Positions 49,130-61,049 are shown, counted from the stretch's first letter. The stretch is DNA of 64,000 nt from Cristatella mucedo (GCA_009760855.2 WPIO01000010.1:5747501-5811500), one strand, 5' to 3'. Program-made: numbers and translations. Notes: generated from the letters alone by a model not told the origin.

Positions 49130-49620
49130 AGTCCTCACTTGCGTTCATACCTGGTTGATAAATTGCTCACATATGGTGAAAAATTCAGCAGCTAGGCTTT
49201 TCTATCCTGAACGTTGAAACTACCAAGTTACTACCAAACATCTGACCAAAATCCAACTGCAGCCATATAGCAGCACAAATAATTCGAATCCTGTTAAGTC
49301 CTTTGAAGTCTTTCATTCTCAGTCTTTAGCGCACCAGACAGTAATTACTCCTCTGATTTTGCCTCACACTAGTGACTCATCTAAATCTGTTCGTTTACTC
49401 ATATCTCTAAAATATTCCTAACTCGTTCAAAGACAAAGCATTTAGTTTCTATCCAATTATGTCTAAATCTAACTGACCAAGAAAAAACATGCATGAGATC
49501 CCTGAAATGGTAATGTTTAAAGGTAAGCTAAAAACCATATAATTTGTCAGTGAAATGTCTCTGCTTGCATGTATTGTCTTTTATGTATTAGGTGTGATTA
49601 CATCATAATTATTATTATAA
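49130..49620 (+). mobile_element. Old LINE family I relic
   Basis: Frame-broken text such as KNSAARLFYPER (49,170-49,210) and a CCTGTTAAGTCCTTTGAAGT stretch equivalent to the family's ...CTCAAATCCTTTGGAGA block. It ends in an AT-rich tail (ATAATTATTATTATAA) near 49,615. Strongly decayed. Confidence 0.5.
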
Positions 49621-49767
49621 CTAACCATTATATATGTTCCCCGCTAGCTCATTACATGCGCATACTGGTAGAATTATAACTCTCAACGATGAACTCGGGA
49701 GTTATCCCCCATGCATTTGAAAAAAAAATTATGGCTATAATTATAAACAAGTATTTCAGGACTCGCT

Positions 49768-50022
49768 GTGGCCTATTCAGCTAAAATATGCGACCCAAAC
49801 TCGTTAAGGTTTAATTCTCAAGTTGCAATCACTCTAAATTATTACGGCAAGCAAGAAGAGTCCAGTGGCGACTGGATATCTGATGAATGCCAGCTGCCTC
49901 AGGAGCTGAGGACCATAAAACTCGACCCATCTGCTCATTATGCAAACAGCAAAATACCATATCACGCCGATGGTGCATTTTTGTGTGTTGTAATGTCTGA
50001 AAATGCTTTGAAATTGTGCTAA
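49768..50022 (+). other. Unassigned 84-codon open frame
   Basis: ATG at 49,768, stop at 50,020-50,022; includes GDWISDECQLPQELRTIKLD and IPYHADGAFLCVVMSENAL. Protein-like composition, but an equal-sized open frame exists on the opposite strand, and no domain is recognised. Confidence 0.18.
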
Positions 50023-50317
50023 ATATTCGGCAAAGTACTGTGAAAAGTTTGCCCACTGAATGCAAGCTTTCATTTCTCAACTTTTTTTTCTTCTACATCG
50101 TGGTCGATTGACATGTTATTCTGGTCCCTTTCAGGCCTCATTCTTTCACTGTCTTGATTTTTAAGCGCGAGTTCTGGCCGCTACCTATCAATAAATATGT
50201 GAAATCCTGAATTTACGAACAACACTTACATATTGGCATCTCGAAAGCATAAGGGTCTGCTGATCCGGTAATCCGAGCTAACCAGTTGAAAGAGCCTGCT
50301 CTAGTAAAATTTAATGA

Positions 50318-50465
50318 CAAATATATAATTCACTTGTATAGCGCCCCAAGAGAACTTAATCTCTATTCAGGCGCTTCACATATGCCTCCGGGCTCGAGCC
50401 CACGACCTCAGCCAGACCATGGTCGGGGGGGGGGCGAGCACCTTAACCGCTGGACCAAACCAGAA
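50318..50465 (-). mobile_element. SINE A
   Basis: On the minus strand: a tRNA-like head ending with CCATGGTCTGGCTGAGGTCG and B box GGGCTCGAGCCC. Then GAAGCGCCTGAATAGAGATT, AAGTTCTCTTGGGGCGCTAT, ACAAGTGAATTAT. The tail is the LINE family I hairpin. This is the clearest copy of the SINE's own tail variant. Confidence 0.82.
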
Positions 50466-51727
50466 TTTTGTTATTAAAAAGTTATTGACCAAGAGCAAAG
50501 GTGAGAAATTAATAAAATTGTATTTACTCAATATTTTGTGCTTCTATATTTTTTGTAGAAATCTATGCTCAGGAATATGATACAAAGAACGAGGAAAATA
50601 CTTAGACACAGTACACAATTTTATTCAAAAACAGTATTTGGATGTGGCTTCCAGTGTTTCATGCCGATTTGTAAAGAAGTCAAGACTAACTTAATTTTCT
50701 TGTCTTCGTCAGAAAAACGTCTGCTAATACAGACTAAATTAACAACAAGCATTTCCTAAGATATTCCTATGAAGTCGGTATGGGTGCCGAAAATAAAGTT
50801 AGATTCTATTACAATTTCTAATAAAAAATTAAATGAAATGGGAAAAATCTGTTGCTGTCAACCAACTTTAATCCTTCGAAAAGAACTGAAAGATTTCCCT
50901 TCAGTAGACTTTATCAGCTACCCTAGCTGACTTACATGAAAACCATACACTGGTAGAGTTTTCATGAGTCTGTCAATGCTCTCTACATGCGGCGGCAATA
51001 GTATAGTTGTATAGTCGCATAGTTGTATATCGTATAGTCGTATAATAGTATCAATATAGTCGTATTGCCAGTCACTTTGGTTGTGAACGTGTTTATATGG
51101 TGGCAAAATTCTCAAATAGGAGCTAGTTATAAAACGACAAAGCTAATAAAACAGTTCGGTTGAAACTAGAGACTTACTTTAAAAGCACCAGGATATCCAT
51201 AGCTATAATAACCATTTTGTAGGTGGTTGGTGAGCCATTATTGACTTCTTGCTGAATAGCTTTAGCTTGAGACAAAGTACTCTAAATGCCCGAATCTAAC
51301 TCTTGGATAGCGACTTACTACCTGGGTATCGCCATAGCAAAGTGAATAAACACATGATCCAAGAAGTCTCGTTGCAAGCAGGTCTTTTTACGATAAACTA
51401 AATTATTCACATATGAGATTTTCCACGAATTTACATTATTGCTTATTAAATCAAGTTAGATGACCATCTGGTGCTGACATATGCCACTGATCAGGGTAAA
51501 CCATCACATTAATACGACATTTGCTAACTATAGAATTTACTTCTGAGGTTAAATCAGCTTTCGTGTAGAATAAAAAAGATTCTTATTTTTCCTAACTGTA
51601 GTATTGTTTAGGGCATATGAAGTAGAACCCGGGTTTGCAAAATGGCTTAGGACAGATTGTCTGCCGATCACGAGACCTCCATACGACTAAATTAAGAGTC
51701 AGGAGCTTATGAAAAATTATCGTACGT
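50466..51727. other. Intergenic with a short TATAGTYG repeat
   Basis: 51,000-51,065 contains irregular units of GTATAGTTGTATAGTCG. Otherwise no gene is recognised. Confidence 0.4.
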
Positions 51728-51838
51728 ACGTTAACCACTCACCATTCAATCGCGTTTCTTCGCAGCAAATGTAAAGCACCCAGAAATAGATCAAGTTCTC
51801 TGAGGGTGCTTCATCAAGTGTATTATTATTATTATATT
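51728..51838 (+). mobile_element. LINE family I terminal fragment
   Basis: TCACCATTCAATCGCGTTTC, CAGCAAATGTAAAGCACC, GATCAAGTTCTCTGAGGGTG, then an (ATT)n tail. Confidence 0.85.
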
Positions 51839-53002
51839 AACAAGGCCAATAGATAATTCATACCAGATAACTAAATTCAGGTAGCCAATGGTAATACAAT
51901 AATCATGCATAGTTTTTGGCACTAATTAATGGTTAAATAGTGTAATGCTATTCTGTGAATAATAGAGGGTTGTTCTTCTGTCAAGTAACCAATCAAATCC
52001 CTGCTTAGTACGGTCTTCATTCTGAAATTGATTCGGTTCGCCGACTGCAACACTTTTCTCTGGTCTTGCACAACACCTCTATTGATGTCTTTGTTTTATA
52101 GGCCCACCGTTGAGTCAAATCCCGTATAGACACTCTAAAGCCATTCCTTTGAATATCCAAAGTAGCCGCTTCCTACTGGCAGGTCCTCATTTAGACTTTG
52201 TTATCAATCCTTAAAAGATTACATAGTGAATTTAAAAGTCATCACGCACAGCTATCTTTTAAAAATCCAAACCATAGATCAATTATATTGAATGGTGCTT
52301 CTTTCACCAATACTTGAAATTTATTGCAAAACTCTGCAGAATCAGTATGTTCTTGGAATTTCCTGGAGAGCTCTGAATATCCACCATTGTTCACTCACTC
52401 TTCACCCAAAAATATGAGAAAATTAGGGTCGAGATCACTCCAGCTTTCTTCTTAGACTCTTGCGGTATTGTCACATATTTATCCATAAAATATTATCAAA
52501 TAAATTCACCTCTTTAATTCTATCAGTTCAGACGTGAAGCAAAATGAAGTGCCAGTAGATATGATCTAATATATCTTGAAACCAAATCCAGTAGCTTCAT
52601 TTTCAAGACCTGCTCTCAGGTTGAATTAGCGAATGATCATTGAAAGTCCATGGTGTCAGATGTCAAAAGCTTTTAAATCTGTAAGCATGGAAATTACCTA
52701 TCAAGCTCTGTAGGTGTGCAAATCAGCTGTAGGGTAATCTCGAGTGCAAATTATTTAGCCAGGAAGGCATTTTACTTCAATAGCAATGCTAATTTTTCTC
52801 TCGAAGACAATTTTGAGCTCTCCACAGTGGGCCTTTTCTCTCCACCTGACTCTCTTCCTCGATCGTTAAATACTATAACCTCATCAAGGGACGCACCTAT
52901 TAATGTGCATTAAGCTATACTTGACCAAATCAACGGCCATAATTTCGTGGCTTGCCCACTAGCAGATACAATGACGCCTAATACTGAACTAAAATACTAA
53001 CC
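51839..53002. other. Intergenic, no gene recognised
   Basis: AT-rich, short frames only. Confidence 0.4.
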
Positions 53003-53176
53003 GATTAAACAGACTCTTTTGCATAGCGACAGAAGAGCCTCTACAGCTATCACCACTGCTTGCAGTAGCGATAAAAATCACCCTACGCAGGATTTAAACC
53101 AGCGACCTCGGGACCGAGGTAGCAACCGTCAATATGCAAAATGCAATAGCAACCGTCTTACCTAGTGTGCCATTGC
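53003..53176 (-). mobile_element. SINE B with a small internal duplication
   Basis: Minus-strand copy. The plus strand shows AGCGACAGAAGAGCCTC, CCACTGCTTGCAGTAG, GCGACCTCGGGACCGAGGT and CTTACCTAGTGTGCCATTG. Compared with the 37.9-kb copy, the decamer AGCAACCGTC is repeated on both sides of a 17-bp insert. Confidence 0.8.
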
Positions 53177-53861
53177 GACTCACCAACCTAAGTTTGAACA
53201 TCGTGCCACATTAACAATCATCTTAAGATCACACGTCAGGTATGGCAAAGCAGTCAACATAAGAAAGTTGGCACAAATCAAAGCCAAAAACCGACCCATG
53301 AGTGACATTGCAAGAAGTAGACAAAGCAATAGGGAAAGCGTAAAGTGCAAGTTGTCAGTGTTGTCATGTGACCACATAACGGCCGCTCTGAGGATGAACG
53401 CCAGGGCAAGACCATCACGGAAAAACTTGCTTGGTATGGCGGCCACTTTTAGAAACCACTGAGGCTAAGTCTAACCCTATTCCCCCGTGATCAGGGGTTA
53501 GGCATGGTCGTTTTTCTTTGCCACACGGGTCTTGAGGATCACTATAGCATTATCGGCAGCTATGGCATCACAGCACTTCTTAGCTGCATTGGCCACGATT
53601 CCATTTTCGTTTGCCATAGGTTTGCCACACGCTACATTTTCGCTTATTTATGTCTCATTCCTTAAATTTCATGAAGCTGCTGTTATTGATTCTCTTAAAA
53701 TAAGCTGTAAAGTGTCATGATTTTGATCAAGTTCTCTTTTAGTATTTTAAAAACGACTTATTATTATTGTTACTACTTGCAGAAGTACCCCATTACAGCA
53801 TCCATGGCATTTTTAATAATCGAATTACTCCAACTGTCAAAACATCCCACTTCATTCGTCC
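53177..53861. other. Intergenic, no gene recognised
   Basis: Opposite-strand overlapping frames (53,180-53,462) without domain. Confidence 0.4.
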
Positions 53862-54088
53862 TTCTTTTATGATTCGTCCTTCAAGTGCCTATGCGTGCTG
53901 ACACTGCATGCTACCCCTAACCACACTTGCATGCTGACCCTGTGCAAGTCATCCCTAACTATGTTATTCATGTTGTTTATCAAGCATGATATTACTTACT
54001 CTTCAGCTGCGTTTCCCATGGCAGCAATTGTAAAGCGCCTAGAAAGTGATTCAGTTCTCTGGGGCGCTTTATCAAGTGCATTATTATT
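53862..54088 (+). mobile_element. LINE family I 3' UTR end
   Basis: ATGATTCGTCCTTCAAGTGC, then GCGTGCTGACACTGCATGCT, CAGCAATTGTAAAGCGCC, and a short (ATT)n tail. A second family copy starts only about 12 bp further on, so these are two insertions in tandem. Confidence 0.85.
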
Positions 54089-54099
54089 TCAATAAGTCG

Positions 54100-55123
54100 A
54101 ATATACTAAAGCTGCATGTATTGATGACATCCGAAAATGGATGGTAGTGAATTTTCTAAAACTAAACGATGATAAACCTAACTTACTATTTTTGGGCCAA
54201 TCCAGTGTGATCCAGAAATTGGAACGGATGAAGCTCAAAATTGGCTCTGCCACATATCTCCAGTTGAATTGGCTCAAAATCTAGGTTACCTGTTCCAAAG
54301 TGACCTCTCGTTAGACGACCACATCAGCTCCACAATAAAGTCTGCCTACTTTCAGCTACATAAAATTGCTAAAATTAGTGCTTGTTTAAATAAGGATACC
54401 ACTGCTAAGCTAGTCCATGCATTTGTGACATCCCGTCTTGACTTCTGCAACTCACTGCTCGCTGGCCTACCAGCCTGTGCAATCAGGCGATTTCAGCTGG
54501 TAAAAACCCGGCAGCCAGGCTTGTCTGTCGTTAGCGCCGCAGTCGCCACATCTCACCACTTCTCACCGAACTGCACTGGCGACCAGTCAAGCAACGGAAC
54601 GACTTCGATGTTTTGTCACTCACTTTTAGGTCACTTCATTCTATGGCTCCAGCCTATCTCTCAGATATACTCCCCCATCAGGCCAAGCATCGTACCACCC
54701 GCTTTTCGGAATCAAACAGTTTACTAAAACTTCGCAAAAAGCACAAATCCTTCAGAGACCGTACATTTAGTTCGTATGCTCCAGAAGCCTGGAACTCACT
54801 CCCGACTTGCGTCAGAACATCCTCTGACTTGACCACATTTAAAAAGAACTTAAAAAACACCTATTTAGGACAGCATTTAGTGGGTCTCTTTATTTCGTCC
54901 TTGATGTGCTTATGCGTGCTGACAATGTGCATGCTGCCACTAATCAAACTTGCATGCTGACCCTGTGCATGCCACCCCTACCCATGTTATTCTTGTTGTT
55001 TATTAAGCATGATGCCACTCACCGTTCAATCGCATTTTCCTTGGCAGCAAATTTCAAGCGCCGAGAAAGAGATTGAGTTCTCCCAGAGAGCTTTATCAAA
55101 TGCATTATTATCATTATTATTAA
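54100..55123 (+). mobile_element. LINE family I, best-preserved copy
   Basis: Encodes in order: [78 protein letters not shown] and [20 protein letters not shown]. After a frameshift come LHSMAPAYLSDILPHQAKHR, FRDRTFSSYAPEAWNSLPTC and DLTTFKKNLKNTY. The full 3' UTR and an (ATT)n tail follow. These blocks identify the L2 clade. It lacks the RT catalytic core (5'-truncated) and has at least one frameshift near 54,520. Confidence 0.9.
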
Positions 55124-55217
55124 CCGAAATTTGGTTCTGCTCTTCATTTCCGTGGCAGACAGGTTGCAGTCGCTTAGTTTAGGAAATAGCGAGACTGGCC
55201 CTCGTCGCTGTAGATAA

Positions 55218-55872
55218 TAATAATAATAATAATGCACGTGATAAAGCGCCCTCAGAGAACTTAATCTTTTTCTAGGCGCTTTACATTTGCTGCAGAGGAC
55301 AATGCAATTAGATGGTAAGTAAAATCATGCTTGAAAAATAAACAAAATAAATAATATGGTTAGGGGTGATATGCACAGGGTCAGCATGCAAATGTGGTTA
55401 GTGGCAGCATGCACAGTGTCAGCACGTATGAACACATGAAGAACATGAAGGAAAAATCACGGGGACCCACTAAATGTTATCCTGCACATTATCCTACGGA
55501 AACGTTCCATTACAAAAATAGTCTACAGTCCAAGTTGCTCTGAAAATTCTTCCTTCTGCATCAATTTTTCGTCTTTTGCTAGTATTCACATTCGCCGCCA
55601 TTTTTCTCTGTGAAATAAAAAAACAGATCAGTTACGAATTGATTAATTTATATTTTATCACAGCAATATCTTACTTAGTATTAGTAAGTAAGTTAAGCAA
55701 TACGCGTTTTTTAAAAACCTACCTGACTGATTCCAGTTCGTGCAGCAGCAGCTGAGAAACGGCTCATTTTTCTATCCACAGTGTGGAACAGTTAATTCCG
55801 CACGCGGAAGCGTTAGAAATGTGGTCAGGTCAGGGGATGTTCTGACCCAGGTCGGGAGGGAGTTTCAGGCTT
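55218..55872 (-). mobile_element. LINE family I 3' end split by a hAT fragment
   Basis: Minus-strand copy: (ATT)n tail at 55,216-55,232, hairpin region, and 3' UTR up to GGGACCCACTAAATGTTATC (to about 55,493). After the hAT piece it resumes with AAATGTGGTCAGGTCAGGGG and CAGGTCGGGAGGGAGTTTCA (55,816-55,872). About 26 bp of LINE sequence is missing at the break. Confidence 0.85.
55493..55815 (-). mobile_element. Inverted internal fragment of the hAT element
   Basis: The reverse complement of hAT positions about 57,085-57,428, including the hAT's 111-bp 5' intron and the start of its transposase (the plus strand reads CATTCGCCGCCATTTTTCTC). It has no terminal inverted repeats and no 8-bp duplication, so it did not arrive by normal transposition. 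See findings. Confidence 0.88.
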
Positions 55873-56510
55873 TGGGAGCGTAGATTCAATAGAAAATAGA
55901 AGCATGTGAAGGAATGCACATGATTAGAGGCAGTTTAGTGCTGCCTCAATGGCTGGTGTTAGTGGATATCTAGCAATGATAGTGTGACGGGAAACACTAT
56001 TTGAATTTGAGATTGTCATCGGATCATACTCAACCGTTTGATATCCCAACAGCGGTTCTTTACTAAAAAAAAGTAAATAGAGCAAAAACCGATGTGTAAA
56101 TTTCCTCAAGCTTGCTTCTTTTACTTTAAGATTCATTTTGGTATTTAAATCAATCAGTTATGAAATCTCTGTGGTACTATCATTTTGCTAATAGAAAGCC
56201 GTGCTTGTAATTAACACCGAGGATATGTACTTTTCAAGTACCTACCTCGCGCTGACGATGTGATCGAATTGCATGGTTCTATATTTTTGACATAAGAGAG
56301 CACCAAAAGTCAGCTTGAGGTCAAGAAAAAGCAGTGCACTTACCGAGAAATTGCATTGGAGCACTTGCTTGAGTGCTTCTTTAATCAGCAGCTTAAAAAT
56401 AGTTACTAATACACTTGAGATGTGTTTTTTAATTCCATGTTATGTATTCAATCGAAAGACATTAAAGAATATTCCGTTTCAGCTTATGGTTGCTTAGTTT
56501 TACCCACAAT
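55873..56510. other. Intergenic, no gene recognised
   Basis: A 70-codon minus-strand frame (55,924-56,136) and a GTAAGT donor-like site near 56,348 are present, without domain support. Confidence 0.35.
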
Positions 56511-56624
56511 CTATCCAGCGGACGTATGTAATTTCATCATCTGGTCCATAATAAGCATGCAGCATTTGTTCACATTCAACTCAAATCGCTGCAGGAACTT
56601 GGCAAGAAGTATTTTCATTTCCAC
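56511..56624 (-). pseudogene. CYP46-like P450 last exon, decayed (copy C/D)
   Basis: Encodes [20 protein letters not shown], clearly homologous to exon 13 of the intact gene ([14 protein letters not shown]). Two defects are visible. The bases where the splice acceptor AG should be read CG (TATTTTCG before GTGGAA). The frame stops with TAG at 56,513-56,511, eight codons before the functional end. After the first 20 residues similarity falls, though the length stays in register. It is probably the 3' end of the same broken gene as the exons at 62.5-62.9 kb, which lie in the same orientation, or of a further copy. Confidence 0.82.
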
Positions 56625-56799
56625 CGAAAATAGCAAGAATTTAGCACATCATTTCATTAAAATTTGTCTGCACATTCTGATAGACTGTATATTTAATAGA
56701 AGAACTTTATTGTTACAACAACAAAAAAATGCTGTAACAACTAGCCGACAGTCACACAAGCTTAGTTAAGGGTATGATGCCATTGAATAAGGTCTAGCT

Positions 56800-59489
56800 C
56801 AGGGGTGTCCAACACGTGGCCCGCGGGCCACAACCCGGCCCGCCGAGGTCTTCTATGCGGCCCGCAACGTTTCCCAAAAATATTTGCCACTCCATGGCTT
56901 TCGTTAATTTTTAATCATTACAAACGGCGATATAAGGCGCTGTGATGTACTTCACGCGTGCGTGAAGCGTGAAGGTGTCCGAATGGCTATTTTCGTGTGA
57001 AGGTAAAAAAATCGATTAATTTTGCTAACCTTCAAGTGAACAATTTGGCGTGAAGGGGTAATATATTTGTGCTACAGCGGCGCCATTACGATCACATTTA
57101 TAACGCTTCCGCGTGTGGAATTAACTGTTCCACACTGTGGATAGAAAAAAAGAGCCGTTTCTCAGCTGCTGCTGCACGAACTGGAATCAGTCAGGTAGGT
57201 TTTTCAAAAAACGCTTATTGCTTAACTTGCTTACTAATACTAAGATATTGCTGTGATAAAATATAAATTAATCAATTTGTAACTGATCTGTTTTTTATTT
57301 CACAGAGAAAAATGACGGCGAATGTGAATACTAGCAAAAAACGAAAAATTGACGCAGAAGGAAGACTTTTCAAAGCAACTTGGACTGTAGACTATTTTGT
57401 AATGGAACGCTTTCGTAGGATAATGTGCCTAATATGCTAAGAAACAATTGACCTTGCAAAGGAGTACAATGTTAATCGAAATTTTTCAGCAAAGCATGGC
57501 GACAGGTCCAACAGCCTGACTGGTCAACTTCGAATTGATCACGTGAACTCGTTGAAACAGAGCGTCATCGGACAGCAGTAATTGTTTACAGCAGTCAGCA
57601 ACAAGTCTGAGGCTTCAACCAAAGTAAGTTTTTTAATAGCTGAAGCTATAGCTAAGCGGGGTGGAAGAACTTTCCGATGGTGAATTCGCCAAGGAATGCC
57701 TCAGGCTGTTTACTGGTGTGGTCTGTCTAGAAAAGAAGTCAGAAGTAGAGAAAGTCAGTCTTTCTCATCAAACGGTTGCGAGAAGAGTTGACGAGCTCGC
57801 ATCCAACATAGAAGAAAGTCTCACTAAAAGACTTGCTGAATGCGAGTTTTATTCTCTTACGCTCGACAAAAGCACGGACAATAGCGATACGGCTCAACTG
57901 TCGGTGTTTGTACGCGGAGTAACAGGAAAGTTTGTCATTATCGAAGAACTGTTGGATATATGTTCAATCAAAGGCACTACAACGGGGTGGGATATTTTGG
58001 ATCAGGTCAAGAGGGTCCTCACAAAATTTAATCTTCCTGAAACTAAATTGATTGGTTTAACCACAGCCGGAGCCCCTTCAATGACAGGTAGACACAATGG
58101 ATTTGTATCTTTAACGGTAAATTAGTACCTCACAAAATTGTCAGTCATCACTGCATTATCCACCAGGAACAGCTATGTGCAAAGGTCTTGAGCATGCACC
58201 ATGTAATGGACAATGCAGTTTCAACAGTCAATGTGATAAGGTTTCGTGCGCGAAACCACCGACAATTTCAGGCTTTCCTTGAAGAGTTGGGATCAGATCA
58301 TTGCGATGTTATTTATTTCTGCCAAGTCCGTTGGCTAAGTAGGGCAAACACGTTAGCCAGGCTTTGGTCACTTCGGGACGAAATAAAAACATTTATGACA
58401 GAAAAGGGAAAAGATGTTGGCTTCATCGATGACCAGCATTGGTTGAATGACTTGGCTTTTTTGGTGGACATGACCAAACATCTTGCAGATCTAATGTCGA
58501 ACTCCAAGGGAAGGATCAACTGGTACATAAAATGTATGAGTGTGTTTTCGCGTTTGTGCAAAAGCTGAAACTTTTCCGGAAACACTTAGATCAGAAGAAA
58601 CTGTTACATTTCACAAAACTAGCAACTAGATCGCCTGAAACGCTGGCTCATATGAAGTACTCCACTCTTGTTAGCAAACTTGTTGATGATATCAAAGAGA
58701 GGTTTCAGGATTTCCAACAACATGCGGATGACATGAACATGATTAGTAATCCATTTAATATCGATCCCTCTGATGCACCTAATGAATTTCAACTCGAACT
58801 AATAGACATTCATAATGACAGCAATTTAAAAACTGCTTATGATCAGCATGACATTGTTACCTTTTACAAGCAGTATGTTTCATCAGAGTCTTTTCCTAAC
58901 CTAGCCAAACATGCTCGCAGGTATATTGCACTTTTTGGCAGCACATATTGCTGTGAACAGCTTTTTTCCAGACTGAAAAATGTGAAAACAAAGACTCGAT
59001 CCGTTCTCACAGATGAACATTTATCAGGAATCCTTAGAATTGCCACATCCACTGTTGCAGCAGATGTCCACTTTTTATGCAAACAGAAACAATGCCAAAT
59101 ATCTCATTGATGTCTGCAGTGCAGAAGACATTGAATACCTGTGGCATTTAATTAATCTGAAGACGTTAATATTATGTGAGTCCTTGTCATGTAATTTTGG
59201 AAGTTTTATAAGTTTCTGTCTTCATGTTATTCAAATAAGATTGGCCATAATATCTATCGAATTATTTTCCAGGACACATGATTACAATTTAATTATTTAT
59301 TATTTTAAATTATAATTGTGTTAAAATACTATTGTATTGCAGTTTATTTATTAAGTATAATAGTAATAGTCATACTAAATTACAATCTTATTTTCTGATG
59401 ATGTCAAATACGCCAATTTACATGAGGCCCCCGGACCTTTTAAATTTTTGAAATGTGGCCCCCCAAAGCAAAAAGGTTGGACACCCCTG
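56800..59489 (+). mobile_element. hAT DNA transposon, 2.69 kb, inactive
   Basis: Bounded by a perfect 14-bp terminal inverted repeat, CAGGGGTGTCCAAC at the left end and its complement at the right end. The flanks are GTCTAGCT (left) and ATCTAAAT (right). They agree at five of eight bases, compatible with a decayed 8-bp hAT target duplication of the nTCTAnnn type. Inside are a 5' non-coding exon, an intron of about 111 bp (57,195-57,305, GTAGGT to CACAG) and a broken transposase. It sits 175 bp upstream of the decayed P450 last exon. Confidence 0.92.
57312..59110 (+). pseudogene. hAT transposase remnant
   Basis: Starts MTANVNTSKKRKIDAEGRLF. A BED-like zinc finger trace follows (MCLIC ... KHGDR), then SLSHQTVARRVDELASNIEE, the catalytic-region motif TLDKSTD (Asp codon at 57,865-57,867), TTAGAPSMTG where relatives have TTDGAP, and the C-terminal dimerisation block LFGSTYCCEQLFSRLKNVKT. 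It resembles the hAT family domesticated in GTF2IRD2-like proteins. Stops lie at 57,438-57,440, 57,579-57,581 and near 58,123. Frameshifts lie near 57,665 and 58,550. The Asp to Ala change at 58,066-58,068 would remove a catalytic acid. It cannot make an active enzyme. Confidence 0.88.
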
Positions 59490-60527
59490 ATCTAAATGAA
59501 TGGGCCAGACAAAGATCTGTTGTCGTCTCACTACTTCGTGCCATCTAAATTCTTCCTATAACTATCACTGATGTAACCACGAAGCATAATGTAACCTTTT
59601 ATTTGCATGCAGATAGCAAACAACGGTATTCATATCAATCCGTCTGCGAAGTCGAGCATATTTACTCAGTAGCAGCACATATTGTAAAAATTCATAGTTG
59701 GACGGCTGCAAAACTTCTCATTTGAGTATCATTAAAATCAGCCTAAAATTTAAGAGCAAAACTCGTATCAAAAAGAAATCAGACAGCCTAGCAAACATAA
59801 ATGGGCTCCCTTGGCATATATCTGACGCATCAGTGTACAATCTGAGTGTTGCTGTTCAATAATGAAGTCTCACTCGTTAGTCATGTCATTACACCATGGC
59901 CAAGGTTGAGGCTTCTCAGTTACGAGACATTGTCGAAATTTATGCCACACAATTCATGTATAGCTTCGCCACTTCGGTCAACTAAATTTATATGTGACCG
60001 GAGAAACTGGTAGTTCTCAAATATCAGATCTTTCAATATTCTCACTCAGATGATTTACTTAATGCCGAACATCAAACCTAGCTCTTTCATAGCTAAAGTA
60101 ACTATCGGTACGCCGAACCCATTCTCACTGACCTGCAAAGGCTCTCTATCAAGCAGTGCACGGACTTGATGGTTCTCTCGCTCACTTTTAGGTATATCTA
60201 ATCTCGAGTTCGCAGCTCACGATGGAATTACTTCCCGATAAAGGTTTCGCATGGCCTACCCCACCCCTCGGACTCCATTCGATAGCTGCCGAGAGGAATC
60301 TAGAGTCCTGTGGTGACCAGGCCTTTTATTCAGACGATACTAAAACTTAGTATAAATGCACAATTGGAGCTGCGACTTGATCTGAGTTAAAATTTACAAT
60401 CTAGATTAAGACCTACACTTTGCTCGCAATAATTCCTCAGTCCAAGTAGTTTATTTTGACGTGTATCAATGATTGATACACTCGTGATATTTCTCATTAA
60501 ATCTTGAAATAGTTCTTTGACAACATA

Positions 60528-60611
<84 letters not shown>

Positions 60612-61049
60612 CATATTTTGAAAGGCTAAAATAGCAAATCGTCCTTGAGGTAAGATGCATTAATGGTCACAGTAGCCTTAGGATTTTGCACAGCCTGCAC
60701 TCTTTTTAGGAACGATAGAAAGGTGTGAGTGGTTTACGCATTTTATTTTAAAGCTCATGTGAGTAGATGATTAAAACTGAACTATCCAGGTTTCTTCGCT
60801 AATGAGCATTGAGTGACGAGCACTTAGCTCTTAAAGCTGTTGATGTAAAATGAGGATTGAAAAATACTGCCTTGAAAAACTATTACTGACTTGGAAGTAC
60901 AGCACTGTAAGTGCTTTCCGCAGGCTCTATAGGAAGCATAGGAGCTACTTCGAAAGAAAATATACAGTATCAGTATTCACGCGCGAATAAAGATCATTTC
61001 ACATGTACAAAACTAATGCTAAGTAGAGCAAGAGAAGTTTTTAAAAAAG
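59490..61049. other. No gene recognised; compound CA/TA microsatellite
   Basis: A (CA)n(TA)n compound microsatellite lies at 60,529-60,613 and makes artefactual Tyr/Ile and Val/Cys frames. I searched this stretch for P450 exons 5-12 of the decayed copy and found none. Confidence 0.5.

Noticed and set aside
56335-56405. Possible degraded P450 heme exon before a GTAAGT donor
   Set aside because: Only an Asn-Phe and the donor match exon 12. The Cys is absent, and it lies downstream of the last exon, in the wrong order.
60387-60660. Frames rich in Tyr/Ile and Val/Cys
   Set aside because: Artefacts of the compound CA/TA microsatellite.
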